Shown here: one piece after another, positions 60,029 through 64,000 of the stretch
Layout: each line of letters begins with the position of its first letter
Position numbering within the stretch: position 1 is the stretch's first letter
Source of the DNA: an uncultured Clostridia bacterium
Lineage (GTDB): Bacteria; Bacillota; Clostridia; Christensenellales; Borkfalkiaceae
DNA: 64,000 nt
Reading direction: 5' to 3'
Assembly (NCBI GenBank): GCA_944342025.1
Contig: CALVMD010000005.1
Span: 49,314 to 113,313 of the forward strand
The notes under the pieces: generated by a model
Told to the model about the DNA's origin: nothing
Databases searched by the model: none
The model's input: only the letters and a program-made list of their open reading frames with translations
Translations under genes and position numbers: made by a program

Positions 60029-61354
60029 TTATTTCAAAAAGCCTTTGTAATTTTTCATCATCAGTTTGGATTGCAGCTGTTTGTCAAACTCGAGCGCGAC
60101 CGAAACGACGATGAGAATACCCGTCGTAGAGAACACGTTTACGAACCCTGCTCCCGCAAAGCTGAACGCGAGGGAAGGCACGAACGCGACGAGCGACAGG
60201 AAGATCGCTCCGAACAGCGTGATGCGGTTGGAGATCTTTTTGAGATAATCCGCCGTGGGCCTGCCGGGACGGATGCCCGGGATAAACCCGCCGTTCTGCT
60301 GAATGCTCTTGGACACGTCTTCGGGGTTGAACTGGATCTGCGCGTAGAAGAAAGAGAACGCGAAGATCAACAGGCACAGGACGAGAATGTAGATCCACGC
60401 CCAGGGACCCGTACCGCCGCTGATGTTCTGCGCATACCAGCTGCCGGAATAGCCCGACCAGAACAGTCCCATGATGAGGTCGGGAAGGCTGATGATCGCA
60501 AACGCGAAGATGAGTGGCATGACGCCGCTGCCCGAGATCTTGATGGGGATGACCGTGGCCTGACCGCCGTACATCTTTCTGCCCTTGACCTGCTTCGCAT
60601 ACTGCACCGGGATGCGGCGCTCCGCCAGGTCGACCGCCACGATGAGCGCGAAAATGACCACCGCGATGACGCAGAACACGATGATGGAGACGAGCGTGGA
60701 AGCGCTGAATCCGTTTGCGATCGTATCCTGGATGGGCGCGATGATGAGCTGATTGCCCGCCGTGGAGATGATGCCGACGAAGATGATCATCGAAATGCCG
60801 TTGCCGACGCCGTGCTCGGTGATGCGCTCTCCGAGCCACATGGTGAGCATTGCGCCCGCCGTATACACGATCGCCATGAACACATATGCGAGCCATGTCT
60901 GATCCCAGAACGGCGCCGTGTTGATCGCGTCGCTCTGATTGGCAAAGTTGATGATAATGCCGATCGCCTGAACGATCGCGAGAACCAACGTGACAAAACG
61001 CGTGATCGCGGCAATCTTCTTTTTACCTTCTTCGCCCTGTTTGGACAGCCGTTCGAGCGCGGGAATGCCGACGGCGAGCAGCTGCATGATGATGGACGCG
61101 TTGATGTACGGCCCGATACCGAGCGCGAACAGCGTGCCTTGCGACAGCGCGCCGCCCGTGACGGCACTCATCAGGACGAGAAAGTTGTTGGAACTATCGC
61201 TCGACACATCGAACAGGCTGGAAAATTCGCCCGCGTCCAGACCCGGAACGGGGATATAGCAGCCGATCCTGTATACGAGGAGCAAAAGCAGCGTGATGAA
61301 TATTTTTTTCCTAATTTCTTTGACTTTAAAAGCGTTTTTTAAAGTTTCGAACAT
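60029..61354 (-). CDS. secY: Protein translocase subunit SecY
   Basis: A 441-residue, ten-helix membrane channel through which SecA pushes proteins. The start LKNAFKVKEIRKKIFITLLL and the loop motif GGFIPGIRPGRPTADYL are standard. Conserved position between rplO and adk, with 91 bp before it. It works with the SecA encoded at 29903-32773. Confidence 0.97.
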   Translation of the reverse strand: MFETLKNAFKVKEIRKKIFITLLLLLVYRIGCYIPVPGLDAGEFSSLFDVSSDSSNNFLVLMSAVTGGALSQGTLFALGIGPYINASIIMQLLAVGIPALERLSKQGEEGKKKIAAITRFVTLVLAIVQAIGIIINFANQSDAINTAPFWDQTWLAYVFMAIVYTAGAMLTMWLGERITEHGVGNGISMIIFVGIISTAGNQLIIAPIQDTIANGFSASTLVSIIVFCVIAVVIFALIVAVDLAERRIPVQYAKQVKGRKMYGGQATVIPIKISGSGVMPLIFAFAIISLPDLIMGLFWSGYSGSWYAQNISGGTGPWAWIYILVLCLLIFAFSFFYAQIQFNPEDVSKSIQQNGGFIPGIRPGRPTADYLKKISNRITLFGAIFLSLVAFVPSLAFSFAGAGFVNVFSTTGILIVVSVALEFDKQLQSKLMMKNYKGFLK

Positions 61355-61445
61355 CTTGTCCTCCCTTAAAATGCGGTATCATTCTTCCGAAAGCGGGGCA
61401 AAAGGAGGAAGATCTCCCCCGTTCCTTTCCGCAAAGAAGAAGACA

Positions 61446-61892
61446 TCAAAGCGTTTCCGCTTTGCCGCCGGCCTTCTCGATCGCCTCTTTGGCGGAGGCA
61501 GAGAATTTTGCCGCGCGGACGGTAAGCGCCGCTTTGAGCTCGCCCGAGCCGAGCACTTTCAGGCCGCAGTTGTCTTTGACCTGCTTGGCAAGTTTGTTCG
61601 CCATCACGTATTCGTAATCTACCACGGAACCCGCCTCGATGTCGGCAAGCTGGGAAAGATTTACGATGACATATTCTTTTTTGAATTTGTTGTTGAAACC
61701 GCGTTTCGGAAGCCTTCTGTGGATCGGAGTCTGGCCGCCTTCGAAGCCCGGCCTTACGCCGCCGCCCGAACGCGCCCACTGACCTTTGTGGCCCTTGCCG
61801 CTCGTTTTGCCCAGCCCGGAGCCGATGCCCCTGCCGAGCCTCTTCGCGGGCGTATTCGAACCGATCGCGGGTTGAATGGTGTCAATTCTCAT
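61446..61892 (-). CDS. rplO: 50S ribosomal protein L15
   Basis: A 148-residue protein with the glycine- and arginine-rich N-terminus (RLGRGIGSGLGKTSGKGHKG) and the family core PIHRRLPKRGFNN. It starts 12 bp after rpmD. Confidence 0.96.
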   Translation of the reverse strand: MRIDTIQPAIGSNTPAKRLGRGIGSGLGKTSGKGHKGQWARSGGGVRPGFEGGQTPIHRRLPKRGFNNKFKKEYVIVNLSQLADIEAGSVVDYEYVMANKLAKQVKDNCGLKVLGSGELKAALTVRAAKFSASAKEAIEKAGGKAETL

Positions 61893-61904
61893 ATGCGAAG
61901 CTCC

Positions 61905-62084
61905 TTATACGTTTTCGACCTTGACAAGGTGCGAAACTTTGTTGATCTGTCCGCGCAGAGCGGGCGTATCTTCGTGGACCCTGAAAGAACGGATCTTTTT
62001 CAGTCCAAGCGCAGCAACGGTCGCTTTCTGCGTTTCGGTGCTGCCGATCGTGCTCTTGACGAGCGTAACTTTTACCTGTGCCAT
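61905..62084 (-). CDS. rpmD: 50S ribosomal protein L30
   Basis: A 59-residue ORF read directly: [20 protein letters not shown], then [20 protein letters not shown] and [19 protein letters not shown]. This matches L30 in length and pattern, between rpsE and rplO as expected, with GAGGAAGAAAGA before the ATG. Confidence 0.96.
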   Translation of the reverse strand: MAQVKVTLVKSTIGSTETQKATVAALGLKKIRSFRVHEDTPALRGQINKVSHLVKVENV

Positions 62085-62097
62085 TCTTTCTTCCTCC

Positions 62098-62619
62098 TCA
62101 GCCTACGATCTCTTCGACCGCCTTGCCGCGAAGTGCGGCGACCTGCTCGGCCGTCTTCAGCTCCGCAAGGCCCGCAATGACCGCTTTCACGCAGTTGACG
62201 GGGTTGCTCGTGCCGTGAGATTTGGTTCTGATGTTCTTGATGCCGACCGCTTCCATGACCGCACGGACGGGACCGCCCGCAATCACGCCGGTACCTTCTG
62301 CCGCAGGCATCATCAGCACGACGCCTTTGCCGAATTTGCCGATCACTTCGTGCGGGATCGTGGCATCCAACATAGGAACGGAGATAAGGTTCCTCTTCGC
62401 CTGCGCGGTGGCCTTCTCGATCGCTTCGGGAACTTCGTTCGCCTTGCCCGAGCCGACGCCGACCCTGCCCTTTCCGTCACCGACGACAACGAGCGCCGCA
62501 AAGCGCATGTTGCGGCCGCCTTTAACGACTTTCGTAACGCGGTTGACCTGGATGAGCTTTTTGATGAACCCGTCGTTTTCTTCCTGCCTTCTTGCAGGCC
62601 TTCTGTCTTCTCTTGCCAT
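62098..62619 (-). CDS. rpsE: 30S ribosomal protein S5
   Basis: A 173-residue protein with the double-stranded-RNA-binding-like N-terminal domain ([20 protein letters not shown]) and C-terminal motif [19 protein letters not shown]. Spacers of 13-14 bp on both sides fit one operon. Confidence 0.97.
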   Translation of the reverse strand: MAREDRRPARRQEENDGFIKKLIQVNRVTKVVKGGRNMRFAALVVVGDGKGRVGVGSGKANEVPEAIEKATAQAKRNLISVPMLDATIPHEVIGKFGKGVVLMMPAAEGTGVIAGGPVRAVMEAVGIKNIRTKSHGTSNPVNCVKAVIAGLAELKTAEQVAALRGKAVEEIVG

Positions 62620-62633
62620 AAAACTATCTCCTC

Positions 62634-63002
62634 TCAGAATTTAAGTCCGGCTTCTCTTGCGCCGTCGGCAACGCTCTTTACACGGCCCGTGTAAATGTAT
62701 CCGCCCCTGTCGAACACGACCGTCTCGATGCCGGCAGCGAGCGCCTTTTTGGCGGCCGCTTCTCCGACGACCTTAGCGGCTTCCGTCTTGGTCAGATCCT
62801 TGATCTGCTCCTTGACCGCCTTCTCCATGGTGGACGCGGAAACGAGCGTTACCCCCTTCACGTCGTCGATGACCTGAACGTAAATGTGATTGAGACTCCT
62901 GTAAACGCTGAACCTGGGCGTTTCTGCCGTGCCGCAGATCTTTTTCCTTACGCGCGCGTGCCTTTGCACTCTGTCTGCGTTTTTATCTTTTTTCGAAATC
63001 AT
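62634..63002 (-). CDS. rplR: 50S ribosomal protein L18
   Basis: A 122-residue 5S rRNA-binding protein: [20 protein letters not shown] near the start, [18 protein letters not shown] and [20 protein letters not shown] at the end. Located between rplF and rpsE. Confidence 0.97.
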   Translation of the reverse strand: MISKKDKNADRVQRHARVRKKICGTAETPRFSVYRSLNHIYVQVIDDVKGVTLVSASTMEKAVKEQIKDLTKTEAAKVVGEAAAKKALAAGIETVVFDRGGYIYTGRVKSVADGAREAGLKF

Positions 63003-63015
63003 TTTTTACGCTCCT

Positions 63016-63555
63016 TTATTTACCCGCCGTCTTGCCTTCCTTGCGCTCGATCACTTCATCCTTATAGCGGATGCCGTAGCCGTGATAGGGCTCGGGTTCG
63101 CGGATCGAACGGATATTCGCGGCGACCTGACCGACTTTCACCTTGTCGATGCCGCTCACGGAAATCTCGGTCTGCGTGGGGCAGTCCAGTTTGATCCCCT
63201 CCGATTCGGCAAATTCGATCGGGTGAGAATATCCGACGTTCAGCACGATCTTGTTGCCCTGCTTGGCTACCTTGTAACCGACGCCGTTGATGACCAAAGA
63301 TTTGGTGTAACCTTCCGTCACGCCGACGACCATATTGTGCAGCAGCGCCCTGTACAGGCCGTGCTTGGCTTTGAGTTCTTTGCTGTCGTTCGCCCTCGTG
63401 AGGGTGGCGTGTCCGCCCTCCACCGCGACGCTGATCTGAGGATCGATGTCCTGCGTGAGCGTGCCCTTGGGCCCTTTGACCGTCATCAGGCCCTCTTTGA
63501 CCTCGACGGAAACGCCGGCGGGCACCGCGACGGGCGCTCTTCCTACTCTCGACAT
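63016..63555 (-). CDS. rplF: 50S ribosomal protein L6
   Basis: A 179-residue protein with MSRVGRAPVAVPAGVSVEVK at the start and the C-terminal EPYHGYGIRYKDEVIERKEG. ATG 63555 with AAGGAGG is chosen; the frame is open 15 codons further upstream, overlapping rpsH, without similarity. Confidence 0.97.
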   Translation of the reverse strand: MSRVGRAPVAVPAGVSVEVKEGLMTVKGPKGTLTQDIDPQISVAVEGGHATLTRANDSKELKAKHGLYRALLHNMVVGVTEGYTKSLVINGVGYKVAKQGNKIVLNVGYSHPIEFAESEGIKLDCPTQTEISVSGIDKVKVGQVAANIRSIREPEPYHGYGIRYKDEVIERKEGKTAGK

Positions 63556-63568
63556 AATTCGTGCCTCC

Positions 63569-63961
63569 TTACCAGACGAAACAGAGCATCTCGCCGCCAA
63601 CGTTCGCGGCCTTCGCCTGTTTGTCCGTCATGATTCCCTTGGAAGTGGAAACGATCGCCGTTCCCAGGCCTCCCAAGACTTTGGGCATATTGTCCGCGCC
63701 CGTATATTTGCGGAGACCGGGTTTGGAAACCCTTTTCAGCCCCGAAATGACCGATTTGTTGCCCTCCGCATATTTCAGCCCGATCACGATCTTGCCCGAA
63801 AGGCCGTCGTCCACGATCTCGACGCTTTTGACATAGCCCTCGGAAAGAAGAATGTTCGCGATGGATTTTTTGATATTGGATGCGGGGATCTCGACCGTCT
63901 CATGCTTTACGGTGAGCGCGTTTCTGATTCTTGTAAGCATATCTGCGATAGGATCTGTCAT
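63569..63961 (-). CDS. rpsH: 30S ribosomal protein S8
   Basis: A 130-residue protein with [20 protein letters not shown] at the start and the C-terminal motif [20 protein letters not shown]. Follows rpsN by 11 bp, with AAGGAGG before the ATG. Confidence 0.97.
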   Translation of the reverse strand: MTDPIADMLTRIRNALTVKHETVEIPASNIKKSIANILLSEGYVKSVEIVDDGLSGKIVIGLKYAEGNKSVISGLKRVSKPGLRKYTGADNMPKVLGGLGTAIVSTSKGIMTDKQAKAANVGGEMLCFVW

Positions 63962-63972
63962 GATGTGCCTCC

Positions 63973-64000
63973 TTACCAGCTCGCCTTTTTCACGCCGGGG
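63973..64000 (-). CDS. rpsN: 30S ribosomal protein S14, type Z (3' end only)
   Basis: Only the last nine codons and stop are in the window; they read PGVKKASW and stop, the standard C-terminus of the short zinc-binding S14 (type Z). Location directly before rpsH confirms it. The rest lies beyond the window. Confidence 0.9.

Overview
This window looks like a chromosomal segment of a GC-rich Clostridia-type Bacillota (Firmicutes). The reasons are conserved gene order (yqfC-yqfD-phoH-pgpH-ybeY-era-yqzL-recO, and rpsB-tsf-pyrH-frr-uppS-cdsA-dxr-rseP), sporulation-associated genes (yqfC, yqfD, a SpoIIQ-like LytM protein), a zinc-lid adenylate kinase, an RNA-binding KOW protein between map and infA, and purine-rich ribosome binding sites. 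Genus cannot be fixed from the sequence alone. No rRNA, tRNA, CRISPR array, prophage or insertion sequence was seen.

Layout. 1-6494: a sugar-uptake locus on the minus strand (two permeases, a solute-binding lipoprotein, a beta-helix lipoprotein resembling GH110 alpha-galactosidases and cut by the window edge), with a divergent AraC regulator. 6719-15512: ppdK, recO, yqzL-like, era, ybeY, a short PgpH-type HD phosphohydrolase, phoH, yqfD and yqfC. 15629-24781: a membrane protein, an FmdB zinc ribbon, an M1-like peptidase lipoprotein, a SpoIIQ-like protein, tsaD, prfB and a HyuA-like protein. 25102-28244: an ECF sigma factor, a membrane anti-sigma-like protein with an RsgI-type outer domain, and a lipoprotein with the same domain. 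28408-29819: a truncated ABC permease and a truncated TetR regulator joined head to head. 29903-38418: secA, comFC-like, grpB-like, metK, a radical SAM protein and an ABC-F ATPase. 38478-39528: three small HTH regulators. 39624-47644: rseP to rpsB, then a DUF1292 protein and ruvX. 47805-54252: MFS transporter, phospholipase C-like protein, small membrane protein, hypotheticals, a SnoaL-like protein and a cyclophilin-like lipoprotein. 54491-64000: a nucleoside deoxyribosyltransferase-like remnant and the rplQ-to-rpsN end of the ribosomal protein cluster, all on the minus strand.

The most interesting system is 25029-28244. The sigma gene and the RsgI-domain lipoprotein gene are each preceded by the same two-part motif (CAATAAAACGCG, 8 nt, TTGTTTAATA) with identical spacing, a good candidate for the promoter read by this sigma factor. 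The anti-sigma-like protein and the lipoprotein both keep the Asn-Pro pair at which RsgI proteins are known to self-cleave.

A second theme is deletion scars. A sugar permease lacks its middle third and is frameshifted, an ABC permease and a TetR gene lose their 5' ends at one shared point, a probable NAD(P)-binding protein survives only as about 12 N-terminal codons behind a strong promoter with two operators, and a deoxyribosyltransferase survives only as its C-terminal third beside the rplQ terminator. These are either real gene decay or collapse of strain variants in an assembly. Housekeeping genes in the window are intact.
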